Source: Solimicrobium silvestre
Lineage (GTDB): Bacteria > Pseudomonadota > Gammaproteobacteria > Burkholderiales > Burkholderiaceae_D
Assembly (NCBI RefSeq): GCF_002976435.1
Contig: NZ_PUGF01000025.1
Location: 1-64,000 of the forward strand
DNA: 64,000 nt
Direction: 5' to 3'
Shown: in pieces, positions 27,832-36,850 of the stretch
How the letters are laid out: each line of letters starts with the position of its first letter
How positions within the stretch are numbered: the first letter of the stretch is position 1
Notes under the pieces: generated by a model
Seen by the model: only the letters and a program-made list of their open reading frames with translations
Database searches by the model: none
What the model was told of the DNA's origin: nothing
Made by a program: the position numbers and the translations under genes

Positions 27832-27862
27832 AAAAAAAGGCATCTATGCAGATGCCTTTTTT
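27832..27862 (-). terminator. Intrinsic terminator after the parvulin gene
   Basis: AAAAAAAGGCATCT, loop ATGC-like, AGATGCCTTTTTT. The stem has flanking A and T runs, so it terminates on either strand. It lies 24 bases beyond the parvulin stop on the minus strand. Confidence 0.85.
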
Positions 27863-27885
27863 ATTGCTGAAGCTAAACTACGTGC

Positions 27886-28668
27886 TTACTTGATCACTGC
27901 TTTTTTATGCAGTTCTTCTTGGTAAGCTTGCAATTTCTTTTGCTCTAAACCTTCAACGATTTGCTTTTTCAGCTCATCCAATGTTGGGATTTTAGCTGGA
28001 CGAGTGTCGTCAACTTTAATCACATGGAAACCGTATTGAGTTTGTACCGGAGTTTCAGTCATTTGACCTTTTTGCAGGCCAACCATTGCATCTGAGAATG
28101 GTTTAACGAACGCTGCTGGAGTAGCCCAATCCAAATCACCACCGTTATTTGCAGAACCGGTATCTTTAGATTGTTTTGCTAATTCGTCAAAAGTTGAACC
28201 AGCTTTTAATTTAGCAATGATTGCTTTTGCTTCATCTGCAGTCGCTACTAAAATATGACGAACGTGGTATTCCTTGTCGCCAGCTTGTACTTTAATTTTT
28301 TCGTATTCAGCGCTGATTTCAGCATCAGTAATTGGGTTTTTCTTCACGAAATCGTTAACTAAAGCACGGATCATGATCGATTGACGGGCAATTTCCAACT
28401 GTGCTTTTACTTCAGTAGTTTTAGCCAGGCCTAATTTGTCAGCAGCTTGAATCAGAATTTCACGAGTGATTAATTCATCTTTGATTTTGAGACGCAAGTC
28501 TGGAGAGTCTTGAGGCGCATTAGCTTGTGAAGTAATTTGTTTTACCATTTCTTCAACGCGTGACGAAGGAATGGCCGTGCCATTTACTACAGCCACATTT
28601 TGTGCCATGACAGGTGCAGTTGCGAAGGCTAGTAATACGAGCAATAAATGAGCAGGTTTAAAAGTCAT
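27886..28668 (-). CDS. Periplasmic parvulin-type peptidyl-prolyl isomerase
   Basis: A 260-residue secreted foldase. The signal peptide ends at PVMA-QN. A SurA/PrsA-like N-terminal helical chaperone region (about 22-125) is followed by a rotamase domain with EYHVRHILVATADEAKAII, GGDLDWATPAAFVKPF and TPVQTQYGFHVIKVDDTRP. It should assist folding of outer membrane and periplasmic proteins. The gene follows bolA on the same strand and has its own terminator, in the order yciB-bolA-ppi seen in many betaproteobacteria. Confidence 0.92.
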   Translation of the reverse strand: MTFKPAHLLLVLLAFATAPVMAQNVAVVNGTAIPSSRVEEMVKQITSQANAPQDSPDLRLKIKDELITREILIQAADKLGLAKTTEVKAQLEIARQSIMIRALVNDFVKKNPITDAEISAEYEKIKVQAGDKEYHVRHILVATADEAKAIIAKLKAGSTFDELAKQSKDTGSANNGGDLDWATPAAFVKPFSDAMVGLQKGQMTETPVQTQYGFHVIKVDDTRPAKIPTLDELKKQIVEGLEQKKLQAYQEELHKKAVIK

Positions 28669-28717
28669 TATGTATCCCTAAATATGTTTTAAAAATAAAG
28701 CTTGAAAATAGAAAAAA

Positions 28718-28999
28718 TTAAGGTACTTCCGAAGGCGCTAAAGCAGTGATTACTAAAGCATGTATATCTGTTTGCATCAAATCGCCAACGGCATCATACA
28801 CCAGTCGGTGCCGTTGGATAGACTTTATACCATTAAATTTTTCAGATGAAATGGTTACTCTAAAATGCCCCGCACCCGAGGCCGCACCGGCATGTCCAGC
28901 GTGTAAAGCAGAATCGTCTTCTATCTGGCACGAAATTGGGTTTAAAACGGCTAAACGTTGTTCAATTTTAGCAATTCTACTTGCCGATAAGTTGTTCAT
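28718..28999 (-). CDS. BolA-family protein
   Basis: A 93-residue BolA/IbaG-like protein. BolA members partner with monothiol glutaredoxins in iron-sulfur cluster handling and stress morphology. The signature is HAGHAGAASGAGHFRVTIS followed by IQRHRLVYDAVGDLMQTDIHALVI. The ATG overlaps the yciB stop (ATGA), so the two are coupled. Length is typical. Confidence 0.92.
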   Translation of the reverse strand: MNNLSASRIAKIEQRLAVLNPISCQIEDDSALHAGHAGAASGAGHFRVTISSEKFNGIKSIQRHRLVYDAVGDLMQTDIHALVITALAPSEVP

Positions 29000-29634
29000 A
29001 AGCTTTCCTCAGAAGGTTTGCTGTATCTGGACAGAAATATAATTTGCAGCAGCAGAAATACGAACATGAAACCCATACTGCCAAATAGTTTAAAATTTAC
29101 CCAGATATCCGTAGAGAAATTATACGCAATCAACAAATTCAAGCCACCCATAGCGATGAAAAAGGCGATCCAAACGTAATTTAGCTTACTCCATACCGTT
29201 TCTGGAATAACCAGATCATCTTCAAGTTTGCTCAAAAAAGTACGGGTTAAATTTTTATGCAAGGCAAATTGACTGACAATTAGCGCAACTGCATAACTCC
29301 AATACAACATGGTAGGTTTCCATTTAATGAAGGTTTCATTGTGAAAATAAATGGTTAAACCACCAAAAACACTGACGATCAAAAAGGAAATCCACAACAT
29401 ACCGTCTACTTTTTTGCGGCGTACTAATAAATAAGCAATTTGCAGCACGGTGGCAACAATGGTGACAGCAGTAGCCAGGATAATCGGGGCTAGCGCTTGG
29501 CTGGGGACGCCGCCAGAAATCAGGTTGCCAAAATAAGTCTGCAAAAACGATTGAGCGGCACTGGCATGACCTTCACCCCATTTGAACATGACAAAAAATA
29601 AAATTACGGGGAATAGATCAAATAAAATTTTCAT
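28996..29634 (-). CDS. yciB: Septation protein A / inner membrane protein YciB
   Basis: A 212-residue multipass inner membrane protein (also called IspZ). The start MKILFDLFPVILFFVMFKW is diagnostic, and about six membrane helices follow, with the family motif YWSYAVALIVSQFALHKN. YciB affects cell envelope and septum formation. The gene ends in an ATGA overlap with bolA and follows msrB by 24 bases, suggesting one transcription unit. An insert of about 20 residues (AAQSFLQTYFGNLISGG) near the first loop is common in betaproteobacterial forms. Confidence 0.93.
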   Translation of the reverse strand: MKILFDLFPVILFFVMFKWGEGHASAAQSFLQTYFGNLISGGVPSQALAPIILATAVTIVATVLQIAYLLVRRKKVDGMLWISFLIVSVFGGLTIYFHNETFIKWKPTMLYWSYAVALIVSQFALHKNLTRTFLSKLEDDLVIPETVWSKLNYVWIAFFIAMGGLNLLIAYNFSTDIWVNFKLFGSMGFMFVFLLLQIIFLSRYSKPSEESL

Positions 29635-29657
29635 AATGACTGATACAAGTGAGCGAA

Positions 29658-30053
29658 TTAAGGGGTTGGATCAAAGCGTAACGAAGCGGAATTAATGCAA
29701 TAACGTAGTCCTGTTGGCGGTGGTCCGTCGGGGAAAACATGGCCTAAATGCGCGTCGCAAATATTACACACAATTTCAGTGCGTGTCATGCCGTGTGATT
29801 TATCGACAATTTCCCTGACATGGTCAGGATTTAGCGCAGTGAAATAACTTGGCCAGCCGCAGCCCGAATCAAATTTGGCGTCGGAAGAAAATAACGGCGT
29901 TTGACAGCATACGCAGGTATAAATTCCCGGCACATGATGATCCCAGAATTTCCCCGTAAACGCACGTTCGGTATCTGCCTGGCGACTCACCTGGAATTCA
30001 ATGGGGCTTAATTCGGCGCGCCATTCGGCTTCGGATTTAATGACTTTTTTCAT
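29658..30053 (-). CDS. msrB: Peptide-methionine (R)-S-oxide reductase
   Basis: A 131-residue enzyme that repairs methionine-R-sulfoxide in proteins. Two zinc CxxC pairs are present (CVCC and CNIC), with [10 protein letters not shown] between them and the catalytic region [23 protein letters not shown] containing the nucleophilic Cys. It lies 21 bases after selO on the same strand, another gene tied to oxidative stress. Confidence 0.96.
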   Translation of the reverse strand: MKKVIKSEAEWRAELSPIEFQVSRQADTERAFTGKFWDHHVPGIYTCVCCQTPLFSSDAKFDSGCGWPSYFTALNPDHVREIVDKSHGMTRTEIVCNICDAHLGHVFPDGPPPTGLRYCINSASLRFDPTP

Positions 30054-30074
30054 CTTGAGTTTCCTTGATTATAT

Positions 30075-31532
30075 CTATGAAGAACAACTAACAGAGAGTG
30101 CCCGACCCCAATCTGGCGGGAGGGCTGCATACAATTCATGCTCAGGCTGTTCGTCGAACGGGTTAGCTAAAATTTGGCGTAATTTTTCAATTTCAGAAAA
30201 ATCATTGCGTTGCGCAGCTTCGATTGCTTGTTGCGCTAAATAGTTACGCAAGATAAATTTAGGATTATGACGTCGCATTACCTGTTGGCGAACTGCATCA
30301 ACACTGGCTTCTTTTGTTAGCCGCAGCCGATATTGACTGAGCCATTGATCAAGAGCGTCGCGATCAACACATAAATCGCGTAACTGGTCATCCATGCTGG
30401 CGTCATTTAAGTAGCAGTCGCTTAAGCGGCGGAAGAAAATGGTGAAGTCCAGTTGATTGATTTTCATCATGCTTAACATGGCGCTAATTAAGGCATCATC
30501 TTCTTCCATGCTGCAAGTTAATCCCAGTTTGGCCTGCCACAACGCGGCTAACTTGCTTTGATATTCCAGTCCAAAGTCAGCTAAAGCAGCTTTGGTTTCG
30601 TCAACCGAACCAATTAAGGGTAATAAGGCTTGCCCCAGCGCATAACAATTCCATTCGCCGATTTGCGGCTGCATCGCGTATGAATAGCGGCCTTGATTGT
30701 CGCTATGGTTGCAAATATGCTGAGGATTAAAGGCTTCCATGAAGCCGAATGGGCCGTAGTCGAGGGTTAACCCCAATATCGACATATTGTCGGTGTTCAT
30801 CACGCCGTGCATGAAACCGACGGTTTGCCAATGCGCCATCAGATGAGCAGTGCGCTTGGTGACTTTGCGTAGCAGTGCTGCATACGGATTTTCCAGGCCG
30901 GACAACTCGGAGTAATAGCGCTGGATAACGAAATCGGCAAGGTTTTTTAACGAAGTGACGTCATCACGATAAAACCAATGTTCAAAGGAACCAAAGCGAA
31001 CAAAGCTAGCCGCAATCCGGGTTACTACGGCCGTGCTTTCAGGCTGTTCTCGCATGACTAACATCGGTGAACCGGTAATGCATAAAGCGCGCGTGGTTGG
31101 AACTCCTAAGCCAACCATTGCCTCAGAGCATAAAAATTCGCGTATCGAAGAACGTAGCACGGCTCGGCCATCGCCCATGCGTGAATAAGGTGTTGCCCCA
31201 GCGCCTTTTAATTGCACTTCAAGCCCGGCTAATTCACCTAATAAAATCGCTCGGCCATCGCCCAATTGTCCGGCCCACTGACCAAATTGGTGACCGGAAT
31301 AGACGGCGGCACGCGGTTGGGAACTGGCTGGTAATTGGTTACCAGTAAATAGATGTATAAATTCGCTAGTTTTTGCTTGCTCGGGTGAAATTCCGCACAA
31401 AGCTAAACTGGATGGACTAGTCGCAATTAAATACGGTTCCGGTAAGGGAGTGGGCGGCTGCGGAGTAGAAAATTCAGTGCCTAACGCACCGAAAGAGTCG
31501 GTAAATACCAGTTCATTAAAAAGTGTAGACAT
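30075..31532 (-). CDS. selO: Protein adenylyltransferase SelO
   Basis: A 485-residue pseudokinase that transfers AMP to Ser, Thr or Tyr of target proteins, linked to redox response. Recognisable motifs are GDGRAILLGELAG, LRSSIREFLCSEAMVGLGVP and HGVMNTDNMSILGLTLDYGP, which hold the metal- and ATP-binding residues in the flipped arrangement known for SelO. The C-terminal SCSS matches the conserved Cys tail of the bacterial form without selenocysteine. A good -10 (TATAAT on the minus strand, 31584-31579) lies about 47 bases upstream of the ATG. Confidence 0.94.
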   Translation of the reverse strand: MSTLFNELVFTDSFGALGTEFSTPQPPTPLPEPYLIATSPSSLALCGISPEQAKTSEFIHLFTGNQLPASSQPRAAVYSGHQFGQWAGQLGDGRAILLGELAGLEVQLKGAGATPYSRMGDGRAVLRSSIREFLCSEAMVGLGVPTTRALCITGSPMLVMREQPESTAVVTRIAASFVRFGSFEHWFYRDDVTSLKNLADFVIQRYYSELSGLENPYAALLRKVTKRTAHLMAHWQTVGFMHGVMNTDNMSILGLTLDYGPFGFMEAFNPQHICNHSDNQGRYSYAMQPQIGEWNCYALGQALLPLIGSVDETKAALADFGLEYQSKLAALWQAKLGLTCSMEEDDALISAMLSMMKINQLDFTIFFRRLSDCYLNDASMDDQLRDLCVDRDALDQWLSQYRLRLTKEASVDAVRQQVMRRHNPKFILRNYLAQQAIEAAQRNDFSEIEKLRQILANPFDEQPEHELYAALPPDWGRALSVSCSS

Positions 31533-31645
31533 GCGGTGCGCGACTAAAATACGGCGCTATTGAATTGAAAACACGCTAATTATAAGCACAAACTATAAAT
31601 GCAAACACGGATAAAGAAAAAATCCAGGATGTCATGTACTTTAAT

Positions 31646-33493
31646 TTATACCGTCACGGCACCCAATGCTTCGCAGCCTTGTAGCAAGAATCCTAAGCCA
31701 ATGACTAAAACCAATTCGCCTTCTGCTGAACGGGCGGTACCGGTAATTCCCGGCGTACTGATACAAGTAAGCGGTTTAATGACCAAGTCTGATGTGCCAT
31801 CAACCGATTCAAGCGCCAATATGTAAGGATTGTCTGCTGCAATGACGATGCCGACCCGCTCAGTGCAAGGCTCATAGCCAAGTATGCTGGCTAAGGATCG
31901 GACTGGAAGCGGGGTGCCTTGATCGCGCAGCACTGCCGAGCCGCCGACCGTTTCATAGATTTCCGGTAATTCAACCACACGTTGCACTACTGCCATTGGC
32001 AAGGCTAAAGAAGCACTGGATGTTCTGACCAACATGGTTGGAACAATGGAGAGTTCAATCGGTAAGCGGATTAAAAAGCTGGTGCCGGTACCGAGGTTGG
32101 AGGTGATACGAATATCGCCGCGATGTTTTTCAACTGCCGTTTTCACTACGTCCATCCCGACCCCACGCCCGGATACGCTGGACGCAACTTCTTTGGTGGA
32201 AAAGCCGGGTAAAAACACTAATTGATAAGCTTCTTCATGGCTACGTGCATCATTTTCACCAATTAAACCTTTTGAAATGGCGATGGTGCGCAACCGGTTT
32301 GCATCCATGCCTTTTCCATCATCGGTGACTTCGATCATGACGCTGCTAGCTTCTTGCCATGCCTTAAGTGCGATCACCGATTTCGCAGGTTTTTTAGTCA
32401 GGGCGCGTTCTTCACGCGTTTCAATTCCATGATCCAGGGAGTTGCGTAGCATGTGTACCAGCGGATCGTACAGGCTATCCACCACAACTCGGTCAACTTC
32501 AGTTTCTGCACCGGAAATACTGAGATCAACGTCTTTCTCAAGATCTTTGGCGAGTTCTCTCACCAAGCGGGGAAATTTTTGAAATAGGCGGCCGACCGGT
32601 TGCATCCGGGTTGCTAACGAAGCGCGCTGCAATTCCGTTGAATAGCGTGAAGCGCGTGACAGCGTTTCTGTCAGTGCGGTCATTAATACGGTGGCGCTGT
32701 CGTCAAATTTAAATTGCGCCAGTTTTTCGAGCAATACGCCCGCCTGATTTGCTGCCTGTACAGATTCGCCGGCAACCTCCAGCAGTACATCGAGTTTTAC
32801 CGCATCAATCCGAATACTTTCTTCTTTTGGCGGCGCTAAATTTTGCTTAACTTCCGCTGAGCTGACTTTAGCAATCGGAACAGCACTATGTAGTGGTATT
32901 TGTGCGGCGGCTATTGTTGCAGCTGCTGCGGCGGCAGTCGGTGAGATAGCCGATGAGGCTGCAGTTGAGGCTGCACTGGTACCCGCTGGTACAACCGCCT
33001 GATAAAGTGCGTCCCAGTCAATACCATCTGCATCGATTTGCGTTGCCTGAACGACGGGCGTAACTGGTGTCGGAACAGGTACTGCGGCTATTGCAGCCGG
33101 TGGCCCTTTACCTTCAATGGCATTGGTCAGTATTACTTCTAGGGCATGCGGCATCAGTGATAACTGATCCGGAGCGGTGCCGTTGTGAAGTGCTTTAAGT
33201 TGGTCGGCCACAAAACCGCTGGCCTCTAACGCCGCTTCAATGGCGATTAAGGTCACTGGCGCTTTACCGGTTCTTAATGCATCAAATAAATTCTCTGTCA
33301 AATGGCAAGCCTCTACCATTGCGGTCAAATTCATGAAGCCAGCGCCACCTTTAATGGTGTGGAATGACCTGAAAACCGCGTTTAAGGTTTGCATGTCATC
33401 CGGGTTGCGCTCCAGGGAGAGCAAGTGTTCTTCCACATTCGTTGCGAGGTCCAATGCCTCGACAACGAACTCTTTGAGCATGTCATCATCCAT
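31646..33493 (-). CDS. cheA: Chemotaxis histidine kinase CheA lacking the CheY-binding P2 domain
   Basis: A 615-residue CheA. Domains in order: HPt with phospho-His45 in SFHTIKGGAGFMN; a Pro/Ala/Ser-rich linker at about 125-230 where P2 would normally sit, holding only a short acidic GIDWDALYQAVV segment; a dimerisation domain; a kinase domain with HMLRNSLDHGIE, DDGKGMD and FLPGFSTKE...SGRGVGMDVVK; and a CheW-like domain to the end. Kinase motifs are intact, so it should phosphorylate a CheY elsewhere. It overlaps the cheZ stop (TAATG). No cheY, cheW or flagellar gene is next to it. Confidence 0.93.
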   Translation of the reverse strand: MDDDMLKEFVVEALDLATNVEEHLLSLERNPDDMQTLNAVFRSFHTIKGGAGFMNLTAMVEACHLTENLFDALRTGKAPVTLIAIEAALEASGFVADQLKALHNGTAPDQLSLMPHALEVILTNAIEGKGPPAAIAAVPVPTPVTPVVQATQIDADGIDWDALYQAVVPAGTSAASTAASSAISPTAAAAAATIAAAQIPLHSAVPIAKVSSAEVKQNLAPPKEESIRIDAVKLDVLLEVAGESVQAANQAGVLLEKLAQFKFDDSATVLMTALTETLSRASRYSTELQRASLATRMQPVGRLFQKFPRLVRELAKDLEKDVDLSISGAETEVDRVVVDSLYDPLVHMLRNSLDHGIETREERALTKKPAKSVIALKAWQEASSVMIEVTDDGKGMDANRLRTIAISKGLIGENDARSHEEAYQLVFLPGFSTKEVASSVSGRGVGMDVVKTAVEKHRGDIRITSNLGTGTSFLIRLPIELSIVPTMLVRTSSASLALPMAVVQRVVELPEIYETVGGSAVLRDQGTPLPVRSLASILGYEPCTERVGIVIAADNPYILALESVDGTSDLVIKPLTCISTPGITGTARSAEGELVLVIGLGFLLQGCEALGAVTV

Positions 33494-34290
33494 TAGAAGC
33501 CCAGACTATCAAGTAGATTATCTACGTCGTCCTGCTCCATCGCGGAAGCAGGTACCGACGGGCCCTCCATCAATTCAACCGGTTTATCTTTCAATATTGC
33601 TGACATCGCCGGTGCATTATCAATCAAAATTTGAGCCAGCTCATGCTCTACTGCGCTGGTAATGGTGACCACTTTTTTGATTAATTGCCCAGTTAAATCC
33701 TGGAAATCCTGCGACATCATAATACTCAGCAACCGCGCTTTTTCAGCTTCAGTTGAGGCAATGGCATCTTTGGCAAATTTCTGTGAATCACTGGCTAATG
33801 TTTTGAATGCCTCTATGCTCATTTGACCTTTGAATAAGCTAGTCCAGCGTTCATCAATGTCTTTGGCTTTTTTGGCTAGTTCGTCCTGTGCCGGCATACC
33901 TTCATCGGTCGCATTTAAGACTTTATTGGCAGCTTGCTCGGTGAGTGTGGCGATGTATTCAAGTCGCCCGTGGGCGTCGGTTATTTGCGAGGTGACTTCA
34001 GCTAGTGAGCGGTCATAGCCCAATTCCCGCATCGAGTCATGTAGTACGCGAACTACGCCGCCCAAACGCTCAAAAATTGGTTTGTTGGCGTTTGAATCTA
34101 CCTCGGCCTCTTCTGAATTTGAAGAGGTTTGCGTAGTTGAAGTTGCTTGGGTTGCTACCGCTGGCGTTGATTGAGCGGCGGCCGCCGGTTGAGAGGCCAT
34201 CTCTTCAAACAGTGCTTCCAGATCTTCGTCAGAGTCGTTCATAGTCCCTTGATCTCCATTATTGGGCGCAGACTCCGCCTCAGAATACAA
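33493..34290 (-). CDS. cheZ: Chemotaxis phosphatase CheZ
   Basis: A 265-residue CheY-phosphate phosphatase. After an acidic Ala/Ser/Thr-rich N-terminus, the four-helix region runs through FERLGGVVRVLHDSMRELGY and contains the catalytic motif QDFQDLTGQLIKKVV, with the Asp and Gln known to act in dephosphorylation. The C-terminal DDVDNLLDSLGF is the amphipathic CheY-binding helix. It is longer than the E. coli protein (214 residues) because of the N-terminal tail. Overlap with cheA means matched expression of kinase and phosphatase. Confidence 0.92.
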   Translation of the reverse strand: MYSEAESAPNNGDQGTMNDSDEDLEALFEEMASQPAAAAQSTPAVATQATSTTQTSSNSEEAEVDSNANKPIFERLGGVVRVLHDSMRELGYDRSLAEVTSQITDAHGRLEYIATLTEQAANKVLNATDEGMPAQDELAKKAKDIDERWTSLFKGQMSIEAFKTLASDSQKFAKDAIASTEAEKARLLSIMMSQDFQDLTGQLIKKVVTITSAVEHELAQILIDNAPAMSAILKDKPVELMEGPSVPASAMEQDDVDNLLDSLGF

Positions 34291-34430
34291 AGTTTAAATC
34301 GAGTTTTAGCCAGGCTTAAATCATTATTTATTGTCTTGTGGAAATAATTATTGGGGATAATTTACACTTATCAGCATATGTCATCGATTGATAAAAACAA
34401 CTATAAATTCATCAGAGAAATAAAAATAAC

Positions 34431-34886
34431 TTAAAACTCCACTGAGCCTAGAAATTTTTCGGGCGATAAAATCTGAAATAAACCTAATTGCGCGACTTTT
34501 TTAGCGCATTTCAGTAAGGCTTTATCTTTTGTAATCAGGTGGGTTGCATGCGCATCTCTGGCCAATTCCATAAATTGCTGGTCATCCGGATCGCTGCAAA
34601 TTGGTAGTTTTATAGTAGACGACAAATCTGGATTGGTACAACGAATTAGCTGATCAAAAGCCGCGCTGATGGCGGGGCGTGTTTCATCGGTAATCGGTAA
34701 TTGTTTGTAGTGCAATACTGTTAGCCATTCATCACGGCAACTGTTTTTTGTGATGGCGGTTAATGTGCCGTTTTGCAAACCCGCAAGCAATGATGCCCAG
34801 CGTGGGTCGTGAAAGACGAATAAATCCAGGCAAACATTGGTGTCTAACACTAAAACTAGGCGGCTTTCAGGTGGTTTAGGTATCAT
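34431..34886 (-). CDS. PIN-domain protein (COG1569 type), putative toxin-like nuclease
   Basis: A 151-residue PIN-fold protein. The acidic active site pieces are present: VLDTNVCLDLF, then the Glu in SCRDEWL, DPDDQQFMELA and THLITKDKAL. Such proteins are Mg-dependent ribonucleases and often toxins. No antitoxin-sized gene lies next to it (58 bases to yaaA on one side, 140 to cheZ on the other), so it is an orphan here. The COG1569 branch is often found without an antitoxin, and its target is unknown. Confidence 0.82.
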   Translation of the reverse strand: MIPKPPESRLVLVLDTNVCLDLFVFHDPRWASLLAGLQNGTLTAITKNSCRDEWLTVLHYKQLPITDETRPAISAAFDQLIRCTNPDLSSTIKLPICSDPDDQQFMELARDAHATHLITKDKALLKCAKKVAQLGLFQILSPEKFLGSVEF

Positions 34887-34944
34887 GTGTCACTTTCCAG
34901 TTTCTTTTCTATTTGTTTTTCATTGAATCAAAAATTTTAAAACT

Positions 34945-35733
34945 ATGTTAATTGCCTTATCGCCAGCAAAATCTCTCGACTACAACACGCCAATTCCGCA
35001 TTCTGATGCTATTCAACTGAGTTTGCCGACGTTTATGCCGCAAGCTGCACGATTAATTTCACTGCTTAAAAAGCAAAATTCGCTGGAGTTGATGCAGTTA
35101 ATGGGTATATCTGAGTCATTAGCGCAATTAAACAAAGAGCGTTATGCCGCCTGGGTTAAGTCTCCAAGCCTGGAGCAAGGCAAAGCAGCCATTTTTGCGT
35201 TTAACGGGGATGTTTACGAAGGGTTAGATGCGTATTCACTTAACTTAAAGCAACTTAATTACGTACAAAAACATACCCGCATTTTATCTGGAATCTACGG
35301 CGTACTGCGTCCTTTTGATTTATTGCAAGCTTACCGCCTAGAAATGGGCACGCGCTTAACGAATCCCAAAGGAGCGAATTTATACGCTTTCTGGGGTGAC
35401 ACGATTGCTGATAATTTACGTGCGGTGTTAAGTGAGCATAAAGAACAAGTAGTGATTAATTTGGCTTCCGATGAATACTTTAAATCGGTACGTTTGCCAG
35501 CGTTAAAAGCGGAAGTGATTACGCCGGTGTTCCAAGATTGGAAAAATGATCGTTATAAGATTATTTCTTTTTATGCAAAGCGTGCGCGGGGTTTGATGGC
35601 GCGTTATTGTGCCCAACATCAAATTACCAATCCAGAACAGTTAAAACAGTTTGATCTGGACGGTTATGCGTATGATGCGGACAACTCGGATCAGCAGCGC
35701 TGGATGTTTCGCCGTCGCCTGGCTGCGTCCTAA
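34945..35733 (+). CDS. yaaA: Peroxide stress protein YaaA
   Basis: A 262-residue cytoplasmic protein of the UPF0246 family. It starts with LIALSPAKSLDYNTP and carries the conserved FNGDVYEGLDAYSL, RILSGIYGVLRPFDLLQAYRLEMG and RARGLMARY stretches. In E. coli YaaA limits intracellular iron during hydrogen peroxide stress and can bind DNA. It precedes holB by 21 bases on the same strand. An SD-like element is weak. Confidence 0.94.
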   Translation: MLIALSPAKSLDYNTPIPHSDAIQLSLPTFMPQAARLISLLKKQNSLELMQLMGISESLAQLNKERYAAWVKSPSLEQGKAAIFAFNGDVYEGLDAYSLNLKQLNYVQKHTRILSGIYGVLRPFDLLQAYRLEMGTRLTNPKGANLYAFWGDTIADNLRAVLSEHKEQVVINLASDEYFKSVRLPALKAEVITPVFQDWKNDRYKIISFYAKRARGLMARYCAQHQITNPEQLKQFDLDGYAYDADNSDQQRWMFRRRLAAS

Positions 35734-35754
35734 TGAAAAATTCGGTTTAAATTT

Positions 35755-36786
35755 ATGAGTAGATCACTTTATCCATGGCAACATCAAGCTTGGGCACAAT
35801 TGCAGCAGATGCAAGGCCGCTGGCCGCATGCGATTTTATTGCACGGTCCGGAAGGCATCGGTAAAACCCAGTTTGCCGAATGGTTGGCCCAGTCATTACT
35901 GTGCGAATCGCCCGAGCCCGATGGGCAAGCTTGCGGCACCTGCATTTCTTGCGGCTGGTTCGGCCAATACAGTCACCCCGATTTTCGCCGTTTGCGGCCA
36001 GAAATATTAGAAGATGCCGTTGAATCTGATGGCGAAGATACTGCCAAGACCAGTAAAGCTACCAAAGCACCGTCGAAAGAGATTGTCATTAATCAGGTGC
36101 GTAGCCTGTCCGATTTCATGACACTTTCTACTCATCGACAAGGTCGGCGGGTTATCGTCATTTATCCTGCTGACGCGATGAATGTTGCCGCAGCGAATGC
36201 TTTACTTAAATCATTAGAAGAGCCGGGCCCGAACACGGTTTTTATATTAGTGACCTGCAACGTCGATTCTTTGCTTCCAACCATGGTTTCTCGTTGCCGC
36301 CAATTTGCGTTGACACTGCCGAGTAGTGAGCAGGCCATGAGTTGGTTATTGCAGCAGGAGATTAAGCATCCCGATCAATTTTTAGCAGAGCAGGGCGGCG
36401 CACCATTGGCGGCTTATGCTGCATCGCAATCGGAATCGCATGAACAGCAGCATGAATTTTTACTGCAATTGCAACGTCCAGATTTGGATGGCGCGTTAAA
36501 AATTGCCGACAAATTGCAAAAAACTTCCATCCCTTTGCTCCTTTCTTGGATGCAACGCTGGTTATATGATGTTTTTTCCTATAAATTAACTGGCAAAATC
36601 CGTTATTATCCGCGTTACTATAAAGAAATTGATGTGCTAGCATTAAGCATAACGATACCTGCATTATTAACATTGCTTTATAGCAACATGCAAAGGCGTG
36701 CGGTAGCTGAACACCCGCTATCCGCTAAATTGCTGATCGAAGAAATGTTGCTGGACTACATAGCTTTGTGTAAAAAACGCAGCTAA
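35755..36786 (+). CDS. holB: DNA polymerase III delta-prime subunit
   Basis: A 343-residue clamp-loader subunit. The P-loop region is LLHGPEGIGKTQFAEWLAQ, the four-Cys zinc module spans CESPEPDGQACGTCISC, and sensor/SRC motif SRCRQF is present. The N-terminal YPWQHQAW is typical of betaproteobacteria. It loads the beta clamp onto primed DNA together with delta, gamma/tau and accessory subunits. A pilZ gene follows, as in related genomes. Confidence 0.94.
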   Translation: MSRSLYPWQHQAWAQLQQMQGRWPHAILLHGPEGIGKTQFAEWLAQSLLCESPEPDGQACGTCISCGWFGQYSHPDFRRLRPEILEDAVESDGEDTAKTSKATKAPSKEIVINQVRSLSDFMTLSTHRQGRRVIVIYPADAMNVAAANALLKSLEEPGPNTVFILVTCNVDSLLPTMVSRCRQFALTLPSSEQAMSWLLQQEIKHPDQFLAEQGGAPLAAYAASQSESHEQQHEFLLQLQRPDLDGALKIADKLQKTSIPLLLSWMQRWLYDVFSYKLTGKIRYYPRYYKEIDVLALSITIPALLTLLYSNMQRRAVAEHPLSAKLLIEEMLLDYIALCKKRS

Positions 36787-36850
36787 GCTCAGCTTAAACA
36801 CAAGTAAATAATTAAACTTTAGACAGGGAATGCTCCCTAGAAAGAATGAA

